Source: Asterochloris sp. CNOR1
Lineage: Eukaryota > Chlorophyta > Trebouxiophyceae > Trebouxiales > Trebouxiaceae
Reading direction: 5' to 3'
DNA length: 64,000 nucleotides
Assembly (NCBI GenBank): GCA_963969365.1
Contig: OZ017761.1
Span: 744,001-808,000 of the forward strand
Both the position numbers and the translations under genes were made by a program. Below the pieces are notes generated by a model. The model had not been told where the DNA came from, did no database searches, and saw nothing but the letters and a program-made list of their open reading frames with translations. Positions 10,431 through 21,839 of the stretch are shown here, one piece after another. Within the stretch, counting starts at the first letter, position 1. Each line of letters begins with the position of its first letter.

Positions 10431-13400
10431 TCATGTAGTTGCCCGTATTGGATCGCTGGGGAGCCCGCTTCCTGCTGCTGCCCCTCATTGCATTCATCAG
10501 AGCCAGGGCCAGCAGCTCTGCATCTGTCAGCGGCCAGTGTGTCAAACCCCCAGCACCGCCCAGGTGCAGCCTGCTGCGCTGGCTGCCCTGCCCAGGAGCG
10601 GCCTCCAGCGCTGCAGCCTGCTGCTGAGCCAGCAGGGCTGCCTGACGCCCTGACAGCAGGGATCTGCAAGCAAGACAAGCAGGGCTCATGTGACATTGTG
10701 GTTGCTTTGAATGTGGACTCTGCAACCTGCTCCCAGGCAGCACTTCAGGCGGGCACAAAACATCAGCAACCTGTCAAGCAGTGCTGCAGTGATCCAGACT
10801 TCAAGTGTACGGTTGCATCAGGGAGTGGGTGTGCATGCCTGATACAGGAGCAAAGCTTGCACGGCACTCAGGTGCCGAAGAGAGTTTGTCTGCCCTTCTG
10901 GCTGCCAGAGCTGCTCAGGTTTTGCCTTGCGGTACAGGCTGTTGCAGAGGCCAGGCAACCACAATGAAGCAGCAGCAACCCAGCAGTGGCCCACCTCGCA
11001 GCTTCCTGCCTGCCCCTCACACCACCACTTTCCTGAAACACGGCACCGCTGGCCAGACCACTTGGCAGCAGGTGCCGCCCAGCCAGAGGCGCCCCCTCAA
11101 GCTCTGCACTGGACCCATCAGCCGCAGCTTGTGCCTGCTGCAGCTCCATGGTGTCCTGAAACTGCCCGAACTCTGCATCCGTCAGAGAGTCCAGGCCCTC
11201 CCCAGAGAATATCAGATCCAGAGTCCCCCTGCGGCTGCCTGACTCTCCAGCTGCTGCAGGCCCTGAGCTGCCCACAGCAGCGTCCCCCGCTGCTGCAGCT
11301 GCAGAATTAGACCAAGTCTGCTGCCGCAGTGCTGGGGGCGGGTCGGCAGGCGAGAAGAGCAGGTCCAGAGTGCCCCGCCTGCTGCCGCCTCCAGCAGCAG
11401 CAGCAGCAGGTTCCTCTCCAGGCTGCTGGCTGTTACCCTCATCTGTAGCTGCAGCATCTCTTCCAGGAGGGTGCCCATGCTGGGAGAACAGCAGGTCCAC
11501 AGTGGCTTGCGGGGTGGCCTCGGGCATGGCCTCCACCGGCGCGCCCGCCTCTGCCTGTGAGAACAGCAGATCCAGGGTGCCTCTCCGGCTGCCTACCTCA
11601 GCAGCCACAGCGCTGGGGGCCGCCTCCCTCAAGTCCTCTGCCTGGCTGAACAGCATGTCCAGGGTGCCCATTCTGCTGCCAGGCTCTGCTGGTCCTGCTG
11701 CAGCAGTGGCAGCTGCGTGGTCCTGGGAGAACAGCAGATCGAGCGTGGCTCGTCTTCCTGCCTGCTGTGCTGCTGCCGGCGCTGGCTCCCCACCAGGCTG
11801 CTGAGGCTGCTGCTGCAAAGCAGCCTTGCCCGAGGCAGGGGACAGCAGCGTGCCGCGCCCGCCTGCAGCCTCCGGGACGGCGTCGCCAGCACCTGCTGCA
11901 GCCTGCTGCTGGGCACTCGGAAGCCTGGCCTGTGCAGCTGCACGCCCCTGTCTGCCACCAGCTGCGCCGCTCTGTGCGCTGGGCCTGCCAGCACCAACCC
12001 TGGGAGTGTTAGGGCCCTTGACGGGCCGACCGCCAGCAGCAGCAGTGGCGCCAGGGGTGTCCGCTGCCTTGACTGGCTGCGGCACGTCTGTGTCATGGGC
12101 AGGCGCGGCACGCCCACCCGGGACTGGCCTGCTTGCGGGGCTTCCTCTTTGGGTAGCCAGCTGGGCTTGCAGCTGCCTGATTCTGGACTGTGCAGGCCCA
12201 GCAGGTGCCGCCCTGTGACAAATGTCATCAGTGTTGTGTAACAAGCATCAAACTCCACTGCAAAGCCACCAACTCCGTCATATGCAATGTTTAGACCTTG
12301 GAGGGCTTGGGCCCGGGTCCCCCAGATTTAGCATCTGCTCACAGTCAGCTGCCCCAACTCTGACAGCAGCACATGCCAGGCAAGATCACCGTGAGAACAG
12401 CCGCAGTTGTGGCCCCGCCTGTGCCACGGCCACACCAGAGCTAGTGTGCTCACCTTGCTGGAGCCTCCCTGCTTAGCTGCTCCCGTGCCTCTTGGCCGGG
12501 TGCAAACAGCATGTCCAGCGTACTCCTCTCAGGCCGACCCTCCATTGCACCCTGAGATGGAGACTCCACAACAGCAGGGGCGAAGCTCAGCTCCCCAGAC
12601 AGCTCCTGCTCGCCGCGCTCAGCTGGCCGCTGCGGCTTGCGCTGCTGCAGCGGCAGGTGCTGAGCCGAGGCAGTCGCCTGAGAGGACGGCAGGTCCAGCG
12701 TGGCCCCCCCATCAGGCTTGGCGGCTGCAGGTGAGGCTTCAGGCTTTCTGGTTGGTACGCCTCCCCCCGCCTTTGCCTCTGCAGCGGCCAGGCCCCTGCC
12801 AGGTGCCTTGGCCTGCTGCCTTCCCTGAGACTGCCGCCCTGTCAGGCGATTTGCCAGCCCCTGCAGGCCCTTGGGCCGAGGTTTGGCAGCCTGAGGTCCC
12901 ACCCTGATGCCCTGCTCTGCCGCGAGCACCTGCCGAGGTGGGTCGTGCATGGGCTGATGCCCTGGGACGGCAGGGCCGGACAGTCCTGCCAGCACAGGAC
13001 TGCAACCAGCGGTGGCAGCTGGGGGCACAGACGTCTCATCAGCAGCGGCCTTTAGTGGCTGGCCGTGAGTCTTGCTGCTGATGACTGTGCCTGGAGGGGT
13101 GACCTGAGGCTGCCCTGCATCTGGCTGAGGCTGAGTCCCAGAGAAGAGCAGGTCAAGAGTTTCCCGCCTGCTGGCAGCAGCCTCAGGTGCCTCTCCTGCA
13201 CACAGCAGACGCCTGACTTGGAACACCTGATGTGGTGCATATCGCTCACAAGCGCTGCTACACCATGCCTTTGTGCACTACACTGTGCACTGGATTGCAC
13301 CATGCCGCTTGCTCTGCGCAGCAGGAGCCCAGCTCTGACCTGATTGATTGGATCCCTATGCCACAGTAGCCTGCTAGTACCTCAATGCCCGGTGCAGAAT

Positions 13401-14941
13401 GGCGTGCACATCAGGGGCAGGTAACTGACCTGCTTGACCAGGCTCCAGACCTCCTACAAGTCTGCCTGCTGTATCATGCCCTGAGCAGTGTAGATGAGCA
13501 GCAGGGGCAGGTGACTGACCTCCTTGGTCGACTTGCATGCCCACCACATGAGCCTGCCTGCTGCTGCCACCATCAGGCTGCTCACTACCAGCGGCCCCAT
13601 CAGCCTCTATGGACTCAGCTGTGCGCAGCCAGCTGGGCACGTACCCATCACCCTGCTCTGTCCCCTGCTGGCCAGCTGGCTGTGCGGGCATGTTCGCAGT
13701 GGCTTCTGTCGTGTCACGGTGGCTGAGCGACTGGGTGGACGACGGGGTGGCCAGCTGCCCTGCCTGGAGCTGTGCCTGCTGCTGCCGCTGCCACGGCTTC
13801 AGAGGCATGCCTGTGGGTGCCCCTTGCATGTGGCTGCTGCCTTGCTGTGCCTGACCGGCAGCAGGGTGGCTGCTGTGGGCCGCATCAGGCAGCAGGGTGC
13901 TCACGCTGCCAAAACTGCTGTTGGACAGCTCAGGCTCCACTGTGTCAGCCTGGTCCTCTGCAAGGTCTCCCTGCTGGCGCTTGCCAGCAAGCTGCTCACT
14001 GAGCTGTGCATCTGGCGCCCACGAGAGGGATGGTGCCTCCTGGCGCCCATGCTGCCCCTCTAGGTGGCTGTGCTGAGATTCTTTGTCCCCGTTGCTACTG
14101 CCTCCCAGGCGCCTGGTCAACTGCAGAGCATGACAAGAGTGGTAAGCGCGCCGATGATGTGATCAAAGGCATGGCAGGTCTGATGATCAGGCGGTAGCCC
14201 AAAGGCAGGCCTGCGCTAGCTGAGCTGTCAAGCTAATCAGCAGTGCAAGCTGACACGGGCCATGTCTGATGGTGCATGACTTGATTGCAGCTCATGTTGA
14301 TGCAGCTTGGGCGGCTTTGGTGCCTCCTCTGAGTATGGAACAGCGTCCCACCTGCAAGAGTTCGCTGAGTTGCTTGTCTGATAGGTCACCAATGGAGTCC
14401 GGAGAAATGGCTTCCAAAGCTGCCAGCAGGGATTCGTCGTCTGCGGGCAGCTGCATTGCTCTGTTTTGCAACGCATCACTGAGGCCAACTGGTGACCTAT
14501 GAGGTGCACTTCCATTCTTGCACAGTTTCCGTGTGAAACTTCAAGGCTTTCTCAGCATGTGCAACCTGCAGCCACGCCTCCCCCAACCACTCAAGTGACC
14601 GTATATGGCAGCTATTCGTGATGGAGGTTATGCATGCAGCATCAAAGCATGTGGCAGGCTACACAGATGATGTGCATACCCAAAGAGCCACAGAACCAGG
14701 TTGCTTGCTGAGGTTTTCCACTCTTGCATCATCAGATGTGGCTGTGCCTGGCAAGAACATGGTTGGGCCACTTGGCAGAGATTTGCTGCAAAATTTTGCT
14801 GCACTGTCTTCTTCATACAATGAACATTCCGATTTCCAGTTGCACCTGCCACAAGACCCATCCAATTCCTCCGTAATTCACACCTATCACATTGCTGCGA
14901 TGCCCTGCGGCGCCAAAGCTCGAAGCCTGCAGACGACTCAT
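10431..14941 (-). CDS. Disordered protein with nine TLDLLFS motif repeats
   Basis: No family is recognised. Likely exons from the 5' side: a possible start at 14941 (MSRLQASSFG); a short exon near 14350-14460 (SPDSIGDLSDKQLSELLQ, a helical stretch); about 13518-14125 (Gln/Ser-rich, with LSNSSFGSVSTLL and GYVPSWL); about 12457-13215; a long exon starting near 12213 and running to about 11080; and 10431-10676 (WPLTDAELLALALMNAMRG). The last ends at a GTAAGT donor, so more coding sequence follows and this model may be one gene with the coiled-coil gene downstream. The linkers are Ala/Gln/Pro/Gly-rich and probably unstructured. The conserved element is S-R-R-x-T-L-D-L-L-F-S. Exon borders other than 12213, 12457 and 10431 are approximate. 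Confidence 0.5.
11200..13170 (-). repeat. Nine interspersed RR-x-TLDLLFS motifs
   Basis: In protein order the copies lie near 13141-13170 (RRETLDLLFSG), 12683-12705 (ATLDLPSSQ, degenerate), 12501-12530 (STLDMLFAP), 11723-11750 (RRATLDLLFSQ), 11641-11675 (MGTLDMLFSQ), 11555-11590 (RRGTLDLLFSQ), 11480-11510 (ATVDLLFSQ), 11350-11385 (RRGTLDLLFSP) and 11200-11243 (RRGTLDLIFSG). Only the 10-12 residue motif is conserved; spacers vary in length and sequence, so selection acts on the motif. Confidence 0.85.
13413..13565 (-). repeat. Exon echo beside exon 13518-14125
   Basis: The exon/intron border text GGGGCAGGTGACTGACCT (about 13500) recurs as GGGGCAGGTAACTGACCT (about 13417), about 84 bp apart and in the same orientation, with a shared TGCCTGCTG tail further on. 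Confidence 0.7.
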
Positions 14942-15600
14942 GGAGATGCTGCCAGGAGCCAGAGGGCTCTCCCAGGTTAGCGCTGAACTTGTGGGACAGC
15001 AACTTCAGCAGGAAAGGACACGCGATGGATCCAGGAGTGCCTCTTGCTGTGCTGTCCAGGACAGCGCAGCTTGCGAAGGCTGTTGTTGGCCCAGAAGGAT
15101 GCCACCATTGCTTGCGGTTTGCCAGCAAGAATGCAGGTGCATGTTGGACACCAGAGGTTTTATGATGAGGCATGCCTCCCCAGCAGGAAACATCATACAG
15201 GAGGGGTTTGGCCGAGAGCTATGCTGGTGGCAGGATGCCGTCCAGACAGCAAGCTTGGTATAGCTGCACCTCTAACAGACTGAGGCCTGGCAGCTGTGAG
15301 TGGCCAAAGCTGTGCTCCGTGCAGGACAGTAGCTTGAAAAGTGTAGCCAAGAGCTGCCCGCAGCAAGCTGCTTATTCATGTCTCAGGTGCAACCAAAAAG
15401 ATGCTGTGATCCTCCAATGCATGTGCCATGCTGGCCCAATGCTGCTGATCTGTGTTTGTATTGGTGTGTGCAGGCAGCAGATGCACGGATAAGCAGAGAG
15501 GGGATGTCCAGACTTCATGAATTGCTTTGACGACCATTGTCAACGTCAGGTAGGCTCGGCAAGCTGGTCCCTTGAGCCCGGAGCTAACAAGGGCGCCAGA
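14942..15600. other. Divergent spacer upstream of NDUFB3
   Basis: No exon with family similarity is seen. It separates the minus-strand repeat protein from the plus-strand NDUFB3 gene and presumably holds their promoters and untranslated regions. No clear TATA element stands out. Confidence 0.35.
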
Positions 15601-15762
15601 ATGCCATTCAACTTTGCCAAGTATGAGCAGTGGAGGCGACATCCCATGCTGAACAACAACCTGCAGCGCATGCTGCCTGGGCTTGGCATTGGCACCTCAG
15701 CATTCATCGTCTACGTGATCTACGACAAGACACTGGGGGCTGGCAGCAGGCAACACTCCTAG
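15601..15762 (+). CDS. NDUFB3: NADH:ubiquinone oxidoreductase B12 subunit (NDUFB3)
   Basis: A 53-aa protein matching the small single-span B12/NDUFB3 accessory subunit of mitochondrial complex I, which sits in the inner-membrane arm. The family core is plain: KYEQWRRHPMLNNNL, then PGLGIGTSAFIVYVIYDK, the latter being the membrane segment. The plant homologue is about 70 residues, so this copy is short but keeps the signature. ATG 15601 was chosen because the conserved core begins six residues later. An in-frame upstream ATG at 15517 would add a non-conserved leader unless an intron intervenes. The gene stands alone between two minus-strand genes. Confidence 0.88.
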   Translation: MPFNFAKYEQWRRHPMLNNNLQRMLPGLGIGTSAFIVYVIYDKTLGAGSRQHS

Positions 15763-16124
15763 TGATGCGGGGCCTGGCACTATGCAGAACAGGACCTTGT
15801 CATTTGGTGAGTGGCCATGCTTGTGCCTCCTTCAGCCACATAACTCACATGGGATTGCTCCTAAAGCTGGTCCTGCTCTGCAGGCCGGGCGGAGCCTTTA
15901 CAAAGTGTGGGCCCAGACCTTTGCTGAAGCAGACACCCTTTCCAGAGCAGACAGCTTTTGCTGCAGCAGAGAGTCACGCTTGAGAAATGTGTCAGTTTGG
16001 AGAGCTCACTGTGTTCACTAGGTTGAGTTCAATCCATGCAACAATGCAATGCGATCCGGCACTCATTGTGACTGGGGCAGGCAAGGAGACGGGGAGGCTG
16101 GGGCCTGTACTGTCATGCAACGAC

Positions 16125-16129
16125 TTACA
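16125..16129 (-). terminator. TGTAA polyadenylation signal
   Basis: On the minus strand TGTAA lies about 25 nt beyond the stop at 16154. It supports a 3' end of the 16-20 kb gene here. Confidence 0.6.
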
Positions 16130-16153
16130 CAAAAGTAAACAAGCATAGGTGCT

Positions 16154-19100
16154 TCAATAGCCAAAACCCAGACGGGGCTGTTGTGAGGAGGATGGCTGTG
16201 GGGGCCGCTCATGCTGCTGTTGCGGGGCTCTGCCCTGTGCAAGGCTCTGCTTAATGCCTTTGAAGACAAGGCCAAGTGCTCTGCCAATCAAGCGGACTAG
16301 CAGCCAGGACAGCGCATCTCCAAGGCGTGTGCAGACGTTCTGCACCAAGGGCATCATTACATCTCCTGCCTCAAGGCACAGGCTGACAAAGTAGCGCCAT
16401 CCAGTGAGGGATGCCAACTCCTGCAGAAAGCATCAGTTCCTGACCTGAGTCGAGCCAGATGTTGACTTGTGACAAGCTCACAAGGGGCTCAAGCAGCCAG
16501 ATTTGCTCAAAGCGAAGCTGAGCATGACAACAGGCCAGACAAAATGTTGTGGCAGGGGCCTGGTGAAGCATGACACAGGTGGACCTTTGCTCGCCGTGCT
16601 GGCACCGATCGCTGCAGCAGCTGCTCATGTCCTGCCAGGCCCCACAGGAAGTGCCTGTCCTCGTACATGGCAGCGACTGAATGGTATGCCTGGGCCATCA
16701 AGCGCTGCATAGCCACCTGCAGGTAGGGCATGAAGACCACATGCAGGCTAATCAAAACGAAAGGCTCGTTGCAGGGTAGGTAAGGTATCAGTTGCCAGGC
16801 GCCTCGTGCACCGCTTGGAGGCAGACTGCCAGCTGGTCTTTTCCTGCTAAGACAGAAAGTGGGAGTGAGGATGAGGGACGAGATGCAGGGTGTCACCTGC
16901 ATGCAGGGCAGACAAGTGCCTGCACGGCAGAAACTGGAGGCAGGCTGCCATGTTCATAGTAGGGCTAAGGGCTGCTGGTGACTACCACTGTGGCACAGCT
17001 ACCAGCATTGCTTTCCACAGGCATGCACAGCTCAGATGTTGAAGCTATGTGAAGCCAGCACTGGAGGGGCACAGGCATCAAGACTTTGTGCTGGCTCTTG
17101 CCTGGTTGCGGAAGCGTTCCAGAGCGCGTGTGCTGGTCAGTCGCGGATGCAGCAGCGCAGGCCAGAAGCCCTCGCTGAGCTCGTCCCGTTGAGCCTGGGC
17201 TGGGCCACCTGCAGAGGAGGATGTAAGCTGCTGTCACAGGCTCTCAGAGCCTGCAGCCAAACACGCAGCAGGACTGGCATAGGACATGCCTTGCAGCACC
17301 TGCTGCAGCATGACACGCTCATGTTATGTACAAGCTCAACCTGGTGATGTCTGACAGTGGCAGTGATAGCTGCACACCTCTCAAAATGCTGATCACTTGC
17401 TCTGCAGACAGGATCCTCCCCATGAATGTCCCTCAGCCGATGTAGAAGCACACACGCCCAGTGCCAACCAGGGTGCGCCAGCGATGTCAGGGAGAATGCT
17501 TGTGAGAGGTTTCTACATCTCAGCATGGCTGGCTCATTCCGGCAGCACGGCCTACCTTCCTGCCCATCCCTCGCCTCAGCCAGATAGCAGGCGGCCACAG
17601 CGTCTGCCGCACAGACAGCCATGTCCTGCAGGACTGCAGGCGCTGCTGGAATGGCAATTGTCACTGGGGCCTGCTGGTCTCCACTCAATTGGGCAGTGTC
17701 TGCTGAGCCCCGGGCAAGCCTGCCAGCAATAAGGCTCTGCTGTCTAGGAGAAGGACGAGTTGCACTCCAGCCCTTGACTCCACTACTGCGCTGCTGCAGC
17801 AGCAGCTGTGCCTGCTCGCGCAGGGTGGATTGGAGATCATCACAGTCATGGCTTCCACCAAGCGAGGTTGCATCTGAGCTAGTTTGTTGTCTACTGGGCA
17901 CTGCTTCAGGCTCCCCCTCTGAACTGCGGATGTCTGCTGCGACAGCGTGGGCCAAGTTTGATGTGGCGGGGGCAGTGGATTTGGGTCCTGAGCTGAAACG
18001 GACAAAGCGCATGACTATTGCATGCAGCTGGGCCTTCTCAGCAGCTGCCTCCCACAGGGAGCCCAGCTGGGGCGCCGCTGGGGCAGACCCTTGCTGCGGC
18101 TTGGGCTGGCGGGCAGCTCGCCGTGCCTGCCTGAAGGAACCCAGCGGCCGCCATGACTGCTGCTGCTCACGGGGTGCAGCTGACTCTGACTGACTCTGCT
18201 TTGCGATCTGGGGTTGTGAGGACTGGGGACTGGCTTCAATTGCAGGAAGTAGGGTTGTGGCTGGCTCCAGGCCTGCAGCAGCTGCTTGCAGCGTGGCCAA
18301 GAGGTCTGTGTTGTCAGGCGGGAGAGGATCACTCAGAGGGGGGCCCTCCTGGTCGCATTCGACTGGTGGCAGTTGTTGCACTGCCTCTGCAGCCTGCCTC
18401 TGCAGCTCTGGGGGGCAGTAGCCCAGCCAGGCCGTGGCTGCTGCCACACTGCTGGAAGCCAGCACTGCCTGCGCCAGCAGCTCCCATTGAGAGCCGCTTG
18501 CCCTGCAGGCACTGGGGCCTGCGCCTCAAGACTTGAAGATGACGCCGCAAGCGTGGCAACTGCAGTCTCCACCGCAATGCCTCTGAAAGCAAGCACGCTG
18601 CCTGCCATGCCGCACAGCAACTGCACTGTGGTAGGGAGGATACAGCAGGACAGCGATGCAGCACCCCAGGAATGAGCAGGCAGGCGATACACACACTGTA
18701 ATGAGAGCTGGTGTGCGGTAAGTACCTCTGCGCCGCTGCAGGCAGCGTCTGTATATGCTGCTGAACGGCAGCCAGGGCAACGGCCAGCAGCTGCGCCCGA
18801 GCATCTGCCCTCAACCCCTGCAGCGCCAGCTGCGGGCGCTGCAGCAGGGCGCCGCCCTGCAGCACCCCCCGCATGGCTGCCTCAGCAGCCTGCTCCCCCT
18901 CAAAACCCTCCAAGCGCCCTGCAGTGACAGCTGCCCCTGGTTTGGAAGCCAGGGCTGGCATGGCGGCCTGAGGCCCAGCAGCGATGGTGGCCCACGGCCA
19001 CCTCCAGTGCCACCGGCTCTCGACTTGACCTGCACAGCAGCAGGGGTGAGCTCTGGGGAGTGAGGAGCGTTTTGGCAGTCCACCAAACTGGAGCACATGC

Positions 19101-19848
19101 CAGCACTGCACAGGATCATGCAGTGGCAGGTGGCCTGCAGCCATGAAGTGGCCAGGCATCAGGAGGAGACGAGTTGCAGAAGGCAGCATTCACCGGCCGC
19201 TGGCGGGCTCTTGCGTGTCCTGCCACTGCAACTGGCACTGCTGCTGGCCTTTGTAGCTGTCTGTAGGCCGGCAGCCCCATGCAGCCTTCTCCCCACGGCT
19301 GACTGAGACTTCAGGGCAGCGCGAGTGCCAGCTGCCCGCTTTGCAGGCCTGTCCAGCGGGTGCCATGCCAGGTGCCAGATTTGCTGTGCATGCGCAGACC
19401 ATTCTGCAGTAGGCGCTGGCAGAACATGTGCCCCAGCATGAGGGTGCTGTGCTGGCAGCCACAGATCCCCCAAGGTCAGGATGTCAGGTGACGTAGGAAC
19501 GCTGCTGGTACCAGTGATGGTGGCAGAGTGAGGAGAGTCAGCCTTCTGGGCAGTTTTTGCTGCGCCAGCAGCCTGGGCAGTGGTAGCTAAGCGGTGCACA
19601 GCAGCGTCTGATGCACCGGCATGCGCTTCCTTGCGGGAGTGCAGCCTGCCAGTCAGTCGTGACAGCAGTGCGCCGCAGCAGGCAGCAGCCAGCAGGAGCT
19701 GCAGCAGTGCAGGGCCCGACACCTGGGTGGTGGCTGCTGCCTGCAGGCACTGCTTTGCTCCTGCAATGGCAACATGTCCCATTGTCATGCGGCTCAGGTT
19801 GACAGGCGGATGGGCTCGCATCAGGAGCATCCTGACAAGGGCTGACAT
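16154..19848 (-). CDS. Unidentified protein with hydrophobic N-terminal segment and conserved helical C-terminus
   Basis: I do not recognise the family. The first exon (about 19195-19848, ATG 19848) has a hydrophobic stretch near residue 50 (LLQLLLAAACCGALLSRL), a likely membrane anchor. An exon about 18740-19035 is helical (EQAAEAAMRGVLQGG...). A long exon about 17570-18530 is Ala/Gln/Ser-rich with LHAIVMRFVRFSS. The last exons look the most constrained: about 16630-16730 (AMQRLMAQAYHSVAAMYEDR), 16453-16520 (FEQIWLLEPLVSLSQVNIWL) and 16154-16420 (TGWRYFVSLCLEAGDVMMP, then an amphipathic LSWLLVRLIGRALGLVFKG helix) ending at TGA. TGTAA follows 25 nt later. It could be two genes. A peroxin-like membrane protein was considered but no motif supports it. 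Confidence 0.45.
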
Positions 19849-20580
19849 GAGCTGCCTTGCATCCAGCAGTCACCTGAAAGGCCTGTCTGCAGGGTGCTTG
19901 TGAGTGCAGCATGCACTCGACAGCATGGCCTGCCATGAGCCCTGCTCCGAGGCCGCACCTGCACTTATGCAGAGCATTGAACCAGACTGACTTCTTTGTT
20001 TGCACAAGGTCTGCTGGATCAGGCTCCCACCTGCTGCCTGGGAATGCTATGCAGCGAGGTCAAAGGTGGTTGCCAGCCCCTGGAGTGGCTTGTGCTTTGC
20101 AGCTTCATAGCTGCCAGCTTGCTGAGGGTCTAGCTATATCTAAAAGGGGGCTGGCCCACTGACATGGCTGAGCATGCCAGCCTGGAGCAGGCGATGCCAT
20201 GCAGATCTGGTCGCACTGCTTCCTATACTAGGCAACGCATACCCAGCCTGCACGATGAACGAACTTTGGACCTGCAGATCCTGTTACAAGGGTAGGGAGC
20301 AGGGTTTTCCAGATGGCCCCTCCGCAACATAGCAGCTAAAGCCCCGTAGAGCTGTTCCTGCTGCGGGAAAGTCGATCAAGTTGGGGCCAGGGCAGCAATT
20401 CTGACCCTGTCAGGTCAGTATGGCCTCATTGAATGGCAGTGCATCCCCTGCGGGAGGGCTGCTGGCTGGCTGAATGCCAGAAGTGACATGCTTGCTGTAA
20501 TGTTGCATCACATGCTCACTCTTGTCTTTCATGCACCAGGGGCTGGCTGACGGGCAGGGAGAGTCTGCACCACGCTCAGC
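19849..20580. promoter_or_regulatory. Divergent promoter region between the 19.8-kb gene and B14.7
   Basis: About 730 bp separate two divergent starts. An AT-rich GCTATATCTAAAA near 20130 is TATA-like but far from either ATG. No coding exon is supported. Confidence 0.4.
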
Positions 20581-21695
20581 ATGGATCCTGGAGAGTTCAA
20601 CATTCCATCAGAGAGGCCAGATGACTGCATGTCACGCACAATCAATGGCACAGTCTCCAGCTTTGTAGCGGGTGCGCACCGCCTTGCGGGCACCACTTCC
20701 TTGATTTTGCGTCTGCCAGGCTGCTGCATGCATGCTGACGGTGCTGCAGGCAATATCACTGGCGCCCTGGCTGCCAACTGGGGAGACATTCCAGTAGTAC
20801 TCAGAAATAAGCCCTGGCCTGCGCTGCAACGTACAGGTGACCATCTGGGTGCAGCGTGCAGTCCCTTTCCTTGCTATTGCTCTGGCCTACTGCTGCCATC
20901 ATTGTCTGCTTTCATGTCAAGCCCTGCCTCAGCCTCAACTGCAACTGCCAACGAAGCCTGCGTTGCAGCACTGAACATCGTTATTGCCTAGAGCATTGCA
21001 TGCTTCTGTTCCCTGAGCCTGCTGAAATGGTCAGCAGCTATCTGAGGGCCTGCTGTGTGCCCTACAGGCCGTATCATGCTTCAGTATGGGGGAACCTTTG
21101 GCGCTGTCGGGCTGGCATTCACAGGAGTGGACTGCCTGGCAGAAACAATCAGAGGTGCACAGGGTTTCAGTTGTTGGGGGCGCCGCCGTTGCCTCCATAG
21201 ACTCCCTTGCTGCATGCACATCGTGCACTCTTTAGCAGGGGGCCAGAGGTGCTCCCCTTTGGTAGCGTGCTTTAATGACGTTTATGTAGGGTGCTGCCAG
21301 ACCAAGGCCGCCTGCAACAGGATTTGCAGCCCTGACGGGGGAAGCCGAGTGCACAACAGAGATACTCTTGGTTCCAAAAGCGCTGCAGCTCTGAAACAGC
21401 AAGGCTGCCCTGAATCCCGTGCTCTGTGCCTGCAGAAAAGAAGGACATGTGGAATGGCGTGCTGGGAGGTGCCACAGCCGGTGCTGTGCTGGGCCTGCGC
21501 ATTGGGCGCCTGCCTGTGGCTGTTGGAGCAGCGGCTGCCCTGGCTGCCACATCAGCAGTGGTGGACACCACTGGTCAGAGCTTCACTGGGCGCGACCTGT
21601 TTGATGATGGCCAGACACCTAACAGGGTGTCTTTCCCCTACCCAGTCCACTTGCCCAAGACCCCCCTTGAAAATGAAGAGGAGGCCACTGAGTGA
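20581..21695 (+). CDS. Mitochondrial complex I B14.7/NDUFA11-type subunit (OEP16-3-like, Tim17/22 fold)
   Basis: Four exons (20581-20671, 20750-20836, 21068-21154, 21436-21695) join at phase 1 throughout to give 174 aa. The protein matches the plant B14.7 subunit (OEP16-3), a Tim17/Tim22-family membrane protein of complex I. Visible anchors: MDPGEFNIP start; TINGTVSSFVAG-NITGALAANW; YGGTFGAVGLAFTGVDCLAE; KKDMWNGVLGGATAGAVLGL; then ALAATSAVVDTTGQ. Four hydrophobic Gly/Ala-rich segments fit the fold. The start was chosen because it aligns with the plant MDPAE start. TGTAA lies 19 nt after the stop. The gene converges on the SDR gene. Confidence 0.92.
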
Positions 21696-21713
21696 TTCAC
21701 AAGCCTCTTTGAT

Positions 21714-21718
21714 TGTAA
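21714..21718 (+). terminator. TGTAA polyadenylation signal (B14.7)
   Basis: GATTGTAAAA lies 19 nt downstream of the B14.7 stop, the expected sequence and position for a chlorophyte poly(A) signal. Confidence 0.75.
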
Positions 21719-21839
21719 AAGCATATTCTTTCAAGCTCTCAATCAAGCAAGTGCGAGCCCAAGTCTGATCAGGTACACATGCTTAGCTGGAAGCAGCAAG
21801 CTCAAGCACGGAGTTCGTTGTTGCAGACAGCTCCTCACA

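Noticed and set aside
10868-11080. Extension of the TLDLLFS exon through to the stop at 10868
   Set aside because: The tail (GLLLLHCGCLASATACTA) is unlike the rest and the next exon at 10676 has a clean acceptor, so a donor upstream is more likely.
16154-19848. Assignment of the 16-20 kb gene to PEX3/PEX16-like peroxins
   Set aside because: An N-terminal membrane segment and helical C-terminus alone do not support it; no shared motif was seen.
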